DNA of 64,000 nucleotides, from assembly GCA_037127255.1 (NCBI GenBank), contig JBANSL010000008.1, positions 1,388,896 to 1,452,895 on the forward strand, given 5' to 3'. Made by a program: the position numbers and the translations under genes. How positions within the stretch are numbered: position 1 is the stretch's first letter; every line of letters starts with the position of its first letter. The DNA is from Persicaria tinctoria (lineage: Eukaryota; Streptophyta; Magnoliopsida; Caryophyllales; Polygonaceae). Shown piece after piece: positions 1 through 13,000 of the stretch. The notes below the pieces were generated by a model, which was not told where the DNA came from, did not search any database, and worked only from the letters and a program-made list of their open reading frames with translations.

Positions 1-500
1 ATGAAACGCCAATGGTGTGGGAATTACTCCTCTATATTTACATTCTCTACTCCCCAGATTGGCACTATAAGAGCACCATGCCGACATTCCTATTCTTATA
101 CGCAGCTGCATTTGCCGTTGCTCATGCACTGGTTCACTTTGGTGTAGTCTTCAAATTACATTATGCGTTACTCTGTCTTCTTTGCATCCCTCGGATGTAC
201 AAGTACTATATCTACACCAAAGACGACAATGCCAAGCGGTTGGCAAAGCTATACTTGGTAACTCTAGTTCTGGGGAGTACGTTTTGGATTTCTGATCGTT
301 CTCTTTGCCAGAATTTCTCCAGCTGGCCCTTCAATCCGCAAGGGCATGCCCTATGGCATGTCTTCATGGGTTTCAATTCTTACTTCGCAAATACCTTTTT
401 GATGTTCTGCCGAGCAGATCAACTTGGATGGAGTCCTAGAATCGCTCACCTCATGGGTATTCTTCCCTATGTGAAGATCCAGAAACCGAAGACACAGTGA
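1..500 (+). CDS. Alkaline ceramidase (phytoceramidase type), C-terminal part, 5' end outside window
   Basis: This is a multi-pass membrane amidase that hydrolyses ceramide or phytoceramide to a sphingoid base and a fatty acid in the ER/Golgi. The frame is open from base 3 (reading E-T-P-M-V-W-E) to a TGA at 498-500, so the gene starts upstream of the window. Several hydrophobic segments are visible. Near the end is H-A-L-W-H (H-x3-H), which in this family supplies two of the zinc-binding histidines, and the protein ends K-P-K-T-Q, like plant homologues. Its neighbour NOV converges on it, with 515 bp between the two stops. The family call is by recognition of the protein; family-level confidence is high, but the exact paralogue cannot be told from the C-terminus. 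Confidence 0.9.
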   Translation, partial: ETPMVWELLLYIYILYSPDWHYKSTMPTFLFLYAAAFAVAHALVHFGVVFKLHYALLCLLCIPRMYKYYIYTKDDNAKRLAKLYLVTLVLGSTFWISDRSLCQNFSSWPFNPQGHALWHVFMGFNSYFANTFLMFCRADQLGWSPRIAHLMGILPYVKIQKPKTQ

Positions 501-1015
501 AGAAGCCGCAGAGGTGAGAAATTTGCATTAGTTGCCCGCTGATTAGAAACAGCTGAAGACCAGTTAAGACATTTGCTTTCTACTTTCTGAAGAGTTGCTG
601 GAAATTGTACTTCAACCACTGATATTCTCAAACCCTATTACCCTGTTAACTGTTGCTGTGTACTAATACAGTTAGATTGAGCTTCACAGAAGGAAACAAT
701 TTTGGAATTAGGTTAGTTCATTGAGATATATTTATAACTTTCACAGATCATGCTTTGTTGACAGTAAGTTGGGAAATTTCCCTCGAGTGATTCTTCGTTC
801 ATCATCTCTTAGAACATTTAACTCCTTTCTCAATGATTTTGCACTTTCAGTAAGGAAATTGAATTTTGAATAGCACAAGATCAAAGTTTCCTGTAACTTA
901 CAGAATCTGACATGTGCATGTATGAAATGTAATCCAGCTAACAAGTATATACAGGGGTTGGTTCATGTGAATGAATACCAACAGAACCTACCCTGGGAAA
1001 ATCAAAACTCTTGAA
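501..1015. other. Spacer between convergent genes (3' UTRs)
   Basis: This holds the 3' flanks of the ceramidase (+) and NOV (-). It is AT-rich and has no ORF with recognisable content. I see nothing else in it. Confidence 0.6.
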
Positions 1016-4000
1016 TCACTGTGGTGCAGGTGCAGCAGAAGGCCCAGGTTGTGGATTTCTAGGCATCATAACGGCTAGATCTAGTTTCCCCAGCTGACAG
1101 AGTTTCACAGGGTTCTTAAAAATTACAATATTTGCGGTGTTTGTGTTCGACAGAACAACGTGGGCAATGCTGTAGCTATCCCCTTTCTCTACAGCAAACT
1201 GCCACTCTCTCGTCGACATTTTGAACCACCTCTTACTTGCATATCGAGTGGCTTTAACTTCCATGAACTCCCTGTCGGCCCCCTTCTCCCCTATGACAAT
1301 GTCATAGGGTAAGCCAGACTCCTTTTGCTCATTCATCCACTTCACTAGTGATGTCCCATGTTTTCCCTTTAAATGTCTGAAAGCTATTAACTCCCCTAGT
1401 CTCCCAGTGAATGCTGCTTGTTGACCATCAGGAGTCGAGAGTTCATTGGGCTTCGGTGAACAATCTTCGGGACAATGAGACTCGATGACTACATTTGTAG
1501 GAACATCCATGGATTTCATGTAAGGCTGCAAGTGCTCGGGTGTTGAATCAAGCTGGTCTCTTGAAACCCTTGTTATTTCAGGAATGTTAAGGCTGTCAGG
1601 GAATGATACAGCCTCTGGAAGTATGTCTTCTTCCATAATGTAATCCTCGCTGACCTCTGCTTCAGTGCCAGCAGCGACTTCACGAGTGTTCTCACTTGTG
1701 TCTCCTTCATTCCAGCCTTGATCAGTAGTTGTAACACCTTTACTGAGAAAACCGTAATCAAAACCAGGCGCAGTTTTCCAACCAACAGGGGGCCAGCACA
1801 AAGATCCTTTCTTCTTTTTGGAAATTGATGGCGGTGATTTCAATTTATCAGTTTCAGTAGAAATGAAATCCATCAGAAGTGCCTGATCATTTTCCTCAGG
1901 GGATTGTAAAGAAGAAAGAGACCAGATGGGTTCATCATCAGGAATCTTCAGCGTTTTCTGGCTGTCGAGAATGAACTCAATCTGCTGCTCAGTGGAGCCA
2001 GATTCAGCCATAGAAGTCAGCGTATGGAGAAAATTAGCGAACCGCAACTCTGGAACTCCATCAAAGAACAAACAAGATAGCTCCAGGAAGAGAGAGTGGA
2101 CATCCGAATCTTGTGTGGCATACAAAACCGTATCCTGTTCAAGAGAAAGGTCAAAGAGATGAGCACAAGCAAACACTAGTACCAACATAAAACTTCACTA
2201 ACTGAACAACATTAACGAGATGAACACCACTACTTAAGTCTTTGTTCATATAGAGCCTGAATGTCGATCAAGCCATTAATCCAAACATTGACTAGTCATG
2301 ATCATCAGTGAGATACCTGAAGGAGACAGCTGCATTCAGACCGCTTCATAGATGAAGCACTACACTTCTTTATAACATTACGATAGAACAACTTTTCCAC
2401 AACAATAATCTTTAGGCCCTGTACTTTCTCCAATCCTGATAGCTTGAGCTGAGCATATTTCTCAGAATGAAAAGTAAATATGTAACGCTGAGCGAAAGGC
2501 AGAGACCAAGAAACCAAGGATGCCTTGAAGCTACTATCTGTAGGGCCATAGTATATAGCTTCACGACTCACAACCTACATACAAAATTTACATAAAACAA
2601 CATAGAAAACCCCATTTCAGTGATAAACAAAACAATGAAACCAACGGAAACTAGTTGAAGGCTTTGATTGCTGATTAAGTCCTCAAAGAAACAAAATTCA
2701 GCTTTTAAAACCCACATGTTCAGTCTCTGTTGATTAAGTCCTCAAAGAAACCTATCAAATTCCCCTAGGATATGATTCATCATTATAGGATATATACAAG
2801 TATGAATGATTATGAAGAGATTGAGCAGATAAGCCCCTATAGCCAGGAGTAGCCATATCCACCCAGATCTAACAATAACCTAGATGAATAGGCCAGGTGG
2901 CTCACTTCTGATGTATGGAATAACATTCATCTCATCGGCAAAGCCTCCAAGATCTGAATGTATGCCACAAATACCAAAGCACATACACCCAAGCCACAAC
3001 TTTAGCGTTAACAAAGCAAAGCTATTTGATTCCAAAACCCAGTTTGTATTATGTTATATCACAGTGTGACCAAATTTGAAAAGAGAGAGAGATATAAATC
3101 AAGACATAATTCCTTGCATTGTAAAGCCAACAGATTTAAAAACCCTTCTACAACTCGATTAGACAGTTAAATCATAACATCAGCAACTATTCAGGCCAAA
3201 ATCATTTAAGCTATTGAGTTCTACGCTAGAAAGAATGAGCACTCAAGAAAGGAATTGCCATGAGTGAGTGTGTGTGTGTGTGTAGCTAATCCACCCTGAT
3301 CACAGCAGCTTCAGCAGCATCCATATTTCCCAAAAAATAGATGTACCTGAACAATATAAATGCTACGTAGAAATAAAAGAGGAAGGATTGGGCTCTGACT
3401 GAGGAAATGCATCAGAAGGTATCATGTCACTTCTACCATCTGTATGATGATCTCTCTCACAGTATCCTGCATGAAATCTTGATCTAGAAAAGGATTTTCT
3501 AGCATACTACTGGCATCATGTTTAGTGATACTTTCAGTAAAAAAATTACCCTGTTAACCCTCCCATAGATTTGCCTCTCAACATTATTTTAAAAAAAGAT
3601 TGCTTGTCTTAATCTAATATGAGGATTTTAAGAAACACCGGTCAAATAAACCTATATCAAGGCACCTTTTATAGATTGGTATTCAAGGCATACGTCCCAT
3701 TGGCCTTGTATGCAAACACACTGGTGCCATAAAGGAACTGCAGAAACTACACAAAAAGTTAATCTTACCTCTGAAAGAGATGGTATACCCAATTTTTCCA
3801 TAAGGATAGACACCTTAGTTTGGAGCATCTCTTCTTCTTCACTAGTTAGTTCACCAAAGTACAGGAACTCAATGTTGTCTGAATGCTTAAATTGTTTCTT
3901 TAATGAATTGTCATCAACCCAACATACGAGGCCGAATGATGGATGTAAAGAAACCCACTTATCTTGGACTGCTGGAAGCACAGCAAAGTCCAGCGTTTGA

Positions 4001-7000
4001 AGGTTGTCTCTCAAGTAAACAATATCATCATCCACCATTGCACCACATCTGATCCCATCTGACCACCGAAGGAAAACTTGGAATATCTAATTGCATAGAG
4101 AAGATGAAGATGATCAAGATGACTATATAGATATACAACGAAGCAAGAACAATTTCCAAAATTCCAAAATTTAACTTACTGCATTAGCCGCCTCCATAGG
4201 TAATGTATTCATTGATATTTGCTTCAAGATTTGCAGATAAGAGCGAAATGGTGGAGTCTCATTCACCCCACAAACATCCACAAAAAAGTCATGAAGGCCA
4301 GGATATATATCACATAATATTTTACCTACAGGGACAGCAGGTGTTCTGGAGCTGAGTTTCTTCATACTGTCTGAAGCTCCAGAACGGTCGTGCCAATAAA
4401 CTTCTTCGGGAGATAGAAGCAAACCAACTACAACATCTTCCTGACTGACAACAGCAGCACAAGGAACAAAAATGAATGGTCCTGAACTTAAAGCATCCAT
4501 TATTTGTTTCTTTGAGGTAGTGTATTCTTTAGAAATGAATGTGTATAATCTTGACATTTGGGATATACTGAAAAGAAAAATCAAATGAAAGTCAGCATCA
4601 GATGAGAAACGTAAAAGTAGCAATGACTAAAATGAAACAGGCTCAGTTGAAATTGCTTCCAGGAAATCTTATTTGCCAATAACTACCTTCTTATTTTCAC
4701 CATATATTGGAAGTATTTATAATCTTATGCCGAGAAATAAAGTAAAAACTGTGAGGAATGAGTATTTAGAATCTTATTTTCTTGGCTTACCTCATATAGC
4801 AGGCCTCCCAAATACCAAAAAAGAAATGAAATGAAAAAGGCAACTCATTGTACTCCAAATCCTATTTCATTATTATGCCTCAAGTGTAATTCAGTCATTT
4901 GCCTAAGAGTAAATTCAAATATAGGCCTTTTATTAAGCAGAACATTTACAAAGTTGTAAACAGAACTGGATCAAACAGGGAGGGAAATTAATAACAGAAC
5001 AATGAGCCAGGCATAGGAGAAAGACATAACCTGGCTTTGAAAGGCTTCAACGTTGTCCACTTCTGAAGACTTGCAAGGATATCATCAATAGTAACTTGCA
5101 TCTTGAGTCCAATATCAGCCAAAAATTTATTGTTTCTAATCTGTTAAGACAAAAGAACATCCAAAAGCTAGGAGTCAGCATCACTAATGAAGAGGCAAGC
5201 AGCCTGTCAATTTTGGAGGTCTTAATGCAGAAGTAATTCTTGTATAAGCATCCATACACATCTTAAAGATGCTAAACCATTACACTGAATATAAATTTTT
5301 TTTCGGGTGCCGTTTATTCAGTCATATATTGATGAACAAACTAGAAACCAAAGAAAAACCTTTGGGCAAATGCAAGGCCAAAAGGAATGAAAACAATATG
5401 CTAACCTTTGGAATCGCATACGGAGCAGAGTTGCCAAGTATAGAACGCACAGCATCACAATCATAAAATAACTCTCTTGGGCAATGAAGCTCCTCATCCA
5501 TACTTGAAGTTACCCAGCGAACATCACAGATGTTGTTCACAAGGGATGACCTAATGGATCTGCTGTTTTCACCAGACTTGCAGCTAAAATAACAAGCAGT
5601 TTTGTCACAAAAACAATCGTCCCACAGAGTATCAAGAACTTCCAAGAGATATTTACTACTCTTATGGTTTACATTTCTGGCCAACGAGGATAGTATAGAA
5701 TTTAACTCCTGAGATTCCCAATCTCTAATCAACATCCCAGACGATATCAAGTCTCTGTCCCATTTTACTTGCTGTAACATAATAGGTGATACATCAGATA
5801 TGTTCCTCTCTGTTTGAGTTACTTTCACAAAATCCGTGACTCCTAAACTATGGAAAAACTCCCGCCACTTCATTAAGCCACAAGATATGGACCCAGAAAG
5901 AGGTTGTTTTAAATATAAAACATCAATCTCATGCCATTTATAATCTATTCCACCGGTAAACCTGCTTACATCAACGGAATTTCCAAATTCCTTTCCAAAG
6001 TGAATTGTCACCTCGCTTAGTCGCTTGAAGCCATGATTTGTAAATAGAAGAGCTTTATTTTGAAGCTCGGTAATTATGTGCTCCCTTTCAACACGACAAT
6101 CTGTACAGCTGGACTGGAAGTGTACCATAACAAATGCAGTACATTCTATAAAGAAAGATCTGTCCCTGTTTGCAACTTTATCATCAGAAATTATTGGCAA
6201 GATATGGGCCTTGATAATTTCATGAGCTGTCAAATGTTGGACACCTATCTTGTGAAGTAAACTTGCAATATTGCTCAGAAAGTTGGCATCCACACTAGAA
6301 GCAGCATCAGTGACAGCAGAAAAGAGAGAAGGACTTACAATCCTCAAAGAAGAATATAGTTTTGGAAAAGCTTTGCTGTCAGTATCACCATCAGCACCTG
6401 TTTTTATGCAGTCAATGTTTAACCAAATTGTGCCTTCATTTGTAGAACCATATGTACCATCTGAAAGAGGAAGAAATGGAACCTTTCTAAGGCTACTTAA
6501 AAGATCCATTTCGAAACTGGAAATTTCTGTAGACTTCCCAGGAGAATGGAGCATGATATGGATTTCATTCAGACACAAAGACAACCAGCGAAGACCCATT
6601 GACTTCAAACCATTTTCAATACTGCACATGGAGGAAAGAAGCTGAACAAGGATTTTTGGTCCGTACTCCTGGATGCCCAAAGCCCTTGCAAGTGAATCAG
6701 ACAAAATTATGTCCTTGTCTAGGAATCCAAGTCCAAGATGCTCATGAAGTAAGATATCAGGCAGAAGCACTCTTGCATGTTCATTCCAGCTTCTTAGCAC
6801 CTTGCAAGGTGGAACCCACACCTTTTCACATCCTTCCTCAAGCAGGCAGTCAGATTGCCTTAACCTGGAAATAATCATCCTGGGAAGACCATAAAAGAAT
6901 CCTTGGACTTCCCCTATTAGGGGAACAAAATGCATGTACGCAGCCACGGCTTTTCCAGGATTGTCTCTAAAATAAGGAAGAGAGCAAAATGATTTCTCTG

Positions 7001-10000
7001 CACTGACAAATAGATCAGGATATTCTGACAATAACCATTGGTTCCATGAGCTGTCTCCATCAACTTCTTCTCTAGAGGAAGGAAGAACAAAATCACCTTG
7101 AAGAATAAACTTAAGACCATATGTCCTTAGAGGAAGGAAAGCAAAAACAGGTTGTTGCTCCAAATGTGGTTCATACTTGCCATCTTCTGATTCTTTCAGT
7201 GTGAAGGCAACAGAAATTTCGGTTTGTTGAACACCGGGTCGAATACTTTCAGCATACAACTTCTTTGAGGCGATAAACCAAGTGATTCTGCTTTCCCCAT
7301 AAGACACTTTCATAAGACCATCCCCAATTGTTTCTTTCCTCATAGCAAAGAATGAGTTATCAAACATATTTATGAGTTTAATAGACTGAAGACGGTGAAG
7401 GAAAAGCAGCAGAGAAGGATGAATATCAGAAAACATTGAAATGATCTTCCCCATTTCTAATCCTTGTGTTAATTTTGATCTGAAAGGAAGCACCATGCAT
7501 GTGTTCCAACCATCTATATCCATCTTATCGTGATAGGCAGATGTAAGTTTTCTAATCAAATCAATGTTACAAGGAGGCACAATTGTTGGTAAAACAAATC
7601 CTATTTGACCCTCAGTAATGTCGAACTTGATATGGAACCCATTAGAATGAATTTCTGGAGCATCAGTGACCTGCAAAAAGGCCAATCATACAAGTTAGTC
7701 CATATAACTGGAAAAATGTCTTTCTTCTCATATAAAACAAAGAGGGAACCAATGATCAGATTACTATTTTTACATGTCTTCCAGAAATAAGACAAAATGA
7801 AATCATTATGATTAGATTGTGTAATTTTGCTACAGTGTTGCATAATAGTGTAACGTAAAATCCCAAGAAAATAGATGAAATTTCGGATATAAATGATGCC
7901 TGCCATGATTATAAAGAGCATGAAAAAGGAAGCATGTTAGAGCATATCCAAATTTTGGTGCTGGACAGTCCATAGTGGAACATAAGCAAAATGAAAATGA
8001 AGCATGCCATAAACAATGGAAAACAGGACAAGCAAATGATTCAAGTTTCAAAAGCATACCCTTTTGCAGATATGCTATAGGATTTGATAGTTGATAACTG
8101 TTTAAATATCTCACGTGCAAGAAATTTGGTGATGAAACTGAAACTTGTAAGAGATAATAACACTATACCAAAATAAAAAGGGCTAAAGATTATATAAAAA
8201 CTATTCTCCCATACCCGGAAAACAGACTTGAAACCAATTCCTTTTTGTCCAATATATCCTGAAGAAGACCCTTTTTTTGTTGAGTTCCCCACATCACAGA
8301 GTGCTCTGATGTTTTGAGCTGTAAAACCTTTCTCATTATTCAAAACAATTATCCCAGTGTCCTGCAGAATGAACGTCAAAGTGGGCTCCACTTCCTCATG
8401 ATAGGCATTATCATCAGCATTCTGAATCTGCAACATGTATGTAAATAATTGAGTCAAAGCAATAGACTAAAAAGTGTAAATCTATTTTATGATATCTATA
8501 ATCAGGGTCTATCTTCTGCAGGCAAGCACACGTCTTCACATTAACACTAGTACACACTACACAACAGCATAAGATGTCCATACCACTAAACATGTGTGCT
8601 ACATAGAAAAGAAATGCAATAAGTGCATGCACATGAATTCGGATTAATGACACTCTGACATGATTTCCAAAGTGAAGTCCTGAAATAACATAGAATAATC
8701 ATATGTGCATATGCCATGCGGCCACTTAAAACAGAATTACGAAACATGCAACTAAGAATCACCTATTTTACATAATTCTCAACTTGAACCTGCTAAGATT
8801 ATCCAAGCAAATAAACCACAAGGATAGGAAAGAAAAAAGAAAACTTACCAGCTCAAGAATAAAATGGGAGTCCTGCGAATACAACTCTTGTGAAAGACAA
8901 TGAAGTGCTCTGCCGAGACGAGCATGTTGTTTCTTCAACATGCTACTCTCGACATCGGAACCTAGCCCGAACTCTTCGCGCCTAATAGATTCAATGAGAA
9001 GAGCGGCATCTTCCACCTCCCCAACTTGAGCTGCCTCTTGGATTCCATCTCTTACACAGATATCGGAAGAGCTGAAGTTAGTTTTACCCTCATGTTGCTG
9101 TTCATCTCTGACAGGGGAGATTTCCTGGGGCACCAGCATCTTATTAGCTGAAAATTGTAACTGATTTCCAAACTCCAGAGAACTAGAACTTAAACTGCTA
9201 ATTGGCAAAGCTTGTGTAGGCATTGAAGACAGATCACCAGACATGGGACAAACTTTCTGGTGATCATTAATCCACTCAGCAATACCAAGAGCAAAACCTA
9301 CTTCATGGAGGATAAGGCGTTGCTCGGTACTTTTGCATTGAAGCAAAACAGAAGAAGGGGCACATTTGACAACAGATTGCAGTCCGCAAATTAAGATATC
9401 TGCAGCCAAACTGCGAAATTCTGAAGGTAAGTAACCAAGACAATCCAAAACAAGATTTGAAGCATGAGTGGTAGACACCTTTCCATCATCCGAAGTAAAA
9501 CAAGAATTTTCATTTTTGGTCGAAGAGCTCCAGTCATGACTCGTTTTTCTATCCATTGGATTTGTCAATAGAACTTCAAAAGCTTGACGTGCATGGCATT
9601 TCAGAAGGGACAATGGCAAATGTCTTCGACCTCCATACAAAGAAAATAATGATAGAAGTTCTACTGCAACTTGGAAAGAAGATCCTTTCAGTAATGCTTT
9701 GAAAAATGAGTCTGCACAGGCCAAAGGATCAATCCTAACAATTTTTCCATCCCTTGTCAACAGACACAGTAAGTCTTTAGCATTGACCTCAGTCAACAGC
9801 CACCTCACAAGTGGTCCAAGGGATGGAGCATAGACAGCATCCCAATGCAACCATGAATTCAAGTCAACTAACATTGGTGCCTTCAATAAAACTTCAACAG
9901 CATCCTTGGGATTAACAGATCCAACATTCGCCAGTTCTCTGCCTGCTTCAGCTCCCAAAGCAACACGATCCAGTGAACGGTTTCCATTATTATCCACTGA

Positions 10001-13000
10001 ATCACAATTACTTGATGGTCCCAGCAATGTTGCAGAAAAGAGGATACAATTAGAAGTAATGCCGCGTTTATGCTCCTCAACAATATGCAGGAAATTGTCC
10101 AAACATCCCTTCTCAACTATATTAAATGTAATCAATGGAAACTGCCTTGAAAGCAAATCGGCAATCCTTTGTTTTGTTATGACTCCATCCTCCCATAGGC
10201 TATCAGAAGCTTGTGAAAGAAGAATAAGTAATTGTTGCTTAAGAAGGCTGACTTCAAAAGAGAACTGTTCATGCGCCTGACTGCTTAAATTGTCATGCAG
10301 CTCATTGGGAATCAGGGAGATGTTTCTTTCTAAAAATGTGAGATAATCCCCGTAACCAAGGGAGTCAAAATCCTTGACAGAGAACTGCTGATTTATCCAA
10401 ACTTCACAATGGAGAAGTTTCCTTGCATGCATAAACATTGTTTCAAAAGGTGATTTTCCATCATCAGATAGAGGACTTTTATTTGCAAAATATTCAGTCA
10501 CTTTCCTGATAACATCTTCAACAGTCACCCCTACACAATGAAACTATGATTATTAAAGAAGAGACAAGCGGAGACTTTTGTGCTGGCAGAAAGAAAGGAA
10601 ATTATAGGATTGACTTGACGAGTTATGGCCATATATGCCGGAGAAAGTTATATTTTAGTCAGAAAAACAGCATAAAATGGACAGAAAACGGGATATATTA
10701 TGTATATAACTTAACTAGATAGAGAACATGAACTGCCAAGTAAAACAAAGTTGATATATTATGAATGTTCAAATTAGGTAATAGATCCCCACATGAAAGT
10801 ATAAAAAAAAATATAGCGCTGGAGAGATCACCATCATTTATTTGCATGGTGTTATCCTCTATGAAACAGACATTAACTTCACAAATCCTCATAAGAAGGA
10901 ATATAGGTACTTTTTTTTATTGTGTTAGATTAACTGTGAATTGGCTAATATTAAACCCTACTAAAAAAACTTATAGATTGAAACGGTAGCTCCACTTACG
11001 TAAGGCAGCCTCTGAAATGTGACTTGTAGAGCTTGGTAGATCATTGTCACCAAGTTCAACATCTAAGCTTTCATAAACAATACACTTTTTAGATTCTGGA
11101 TCTGTACAACCAAGCTCATCAAATGATTGGAATGTGTCATAGATGCTATCCCAACTCCCATTCTTAATTGACATTACCTGGAAGCATAACGAAGGCATCA
11201 ACAAAAGATAAATTGATTAAGGAACACCATAACAGAGATTTTTCTACTTTAAGATGAGCTGGAATAGCTTAATAAATTACATTATACATATAGAAAAACA
11301 TACTGCAGATCCATAAAAAATAGTTAAATATTCAGCTCATTTCTTTTCAATAACATTTGCAGTCTATTGGGGAATTTGGAAATCGTTTGTAATCCCAAAA
11401 TTTACTCAAAATTTAGTGTTCGGACTAATAATCAATGAAATATTGACACTGGTTTGCAATCAAACCAGTAATGTTTTCAATGTTCAGAAGCAATAGAACT
11501 CAAATAGGACATTTGAAATCCAACCAAAAAAATAGGACATTTGAATTACCTCATTTAACATACCAATATTTAACTGACTGCATTTAGATTACTTTCATGT
11601 TCCATTTAGACTAAATCAAATAAGAAATACTTACAATAATCATAGACAAATGCCTCACAGGATCAACAAAATATATGAAACTAAGCAATATAACTAGGCC
11701 AGCTGTTCCCTACACCTTTGCCTCTCCCCAAACTCCACATTTCATTTCCCTTCCAACAGTTATGTAACATAAGACTCAAAATGCATATTTTCATATTACT
11801 AAAAATTAGTTTGCAGATATTGAAATTCAACTAGTACATTTTAAAGTAATATCAATATTCAATTATCTTTAGTAATAGGTAGCAGAAAATGGGCAAAACT
11901 CACAGCAACATTTAGCAATCCCAAAAATAGATCTGTGGTAACCAATGATTTCAATTTCCTTTTCTGTTTCGGTGTAGTGCAATGAAGTTCCAGCATTTTT
12001 TCAAAAACCTGCAAACAGAAAAGTTGAAATTCTTTCATACCATTTCCAAAGAATAACACATAAAAAATGTATGAGACATTAACATGAAGTGCAACAATGG
12101 ACGAAAGAATATTCTCTTAAAATGGTTGGTTGTCTGCTTTTTTATGTAGTGTATATATTTTCTTGTTTTAAAGTGTATTTACTATGTTCAATTGACCTTC
12201 ATTTATACACTTTTCCTTGTAGGCCTTCTTTAGTGAGGCACGTCACCAACGCCTGGCAAGGCTACAAGGACTTCTTACAATGAAGACAGATATGAATAAA
12301 CAGGAGCTTCATATATGAATTACTATAAGTGGCAAGCTGTTAATATGGAATAAATATTCAAGATTTAGAGGTAAAAAAAGGTTTCATTATCTGTCAAAAT
12401 GCCTTTTCTTTCCTTGTTTAGTTTTGACTTGCTTTGAAACAGTGAAATTAATCTAAATAAGTGTCTTATCATATGTCAGTTTTGTTGTATTTTACACCAT
12501 ACATCAAAATAAGACTACGAATCTTTGTATGTCAAGGTTTCATTTTCACATGATAATGTGCCAAGACTCAGCAGACCACTATAAATGTAGTGCTTTCAAA
12601 TAAGGACAATCTATATACCTCAGTGGCAGTGTGTTGGCGGCATGCCTCCTTCCATGTTGTGATAAATATCCTGATGGTATCATTAGAAAGTGCAAGATCA
12701 GTTTCAATCGTGCACGTTTTCTCCTTGACACTGCGACTTTGCCTTTCCAATTTTCTTTTCTTTTTAAGAGATTCACCGTTCTTCTTCGAGATGCAAGTGG
12801 CAGGAGAAGAACTATTAGTTTCTCCTCTCAACCCAAGCCGTGTCATCTCTTCAGCTTGAGATGGATACGGGCATCTACTAATTTTATCACTCCTCGTGCT
12901 CTCTGAAGAAAGTCTGTAGTCATTCTGCATGTTACAATCATTTGCTCTTTGCTGACTATCATGCTCATCTTCTTCTTCGTCACCATCATCATCGTCGTTT

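Noticed and set aside
6271..6874. Long plus-strand ORFs opposite NOV exon 8
   Set aside because: They are frame shadows of a well-supported exon with recognised protein; no homology on the plus strand.
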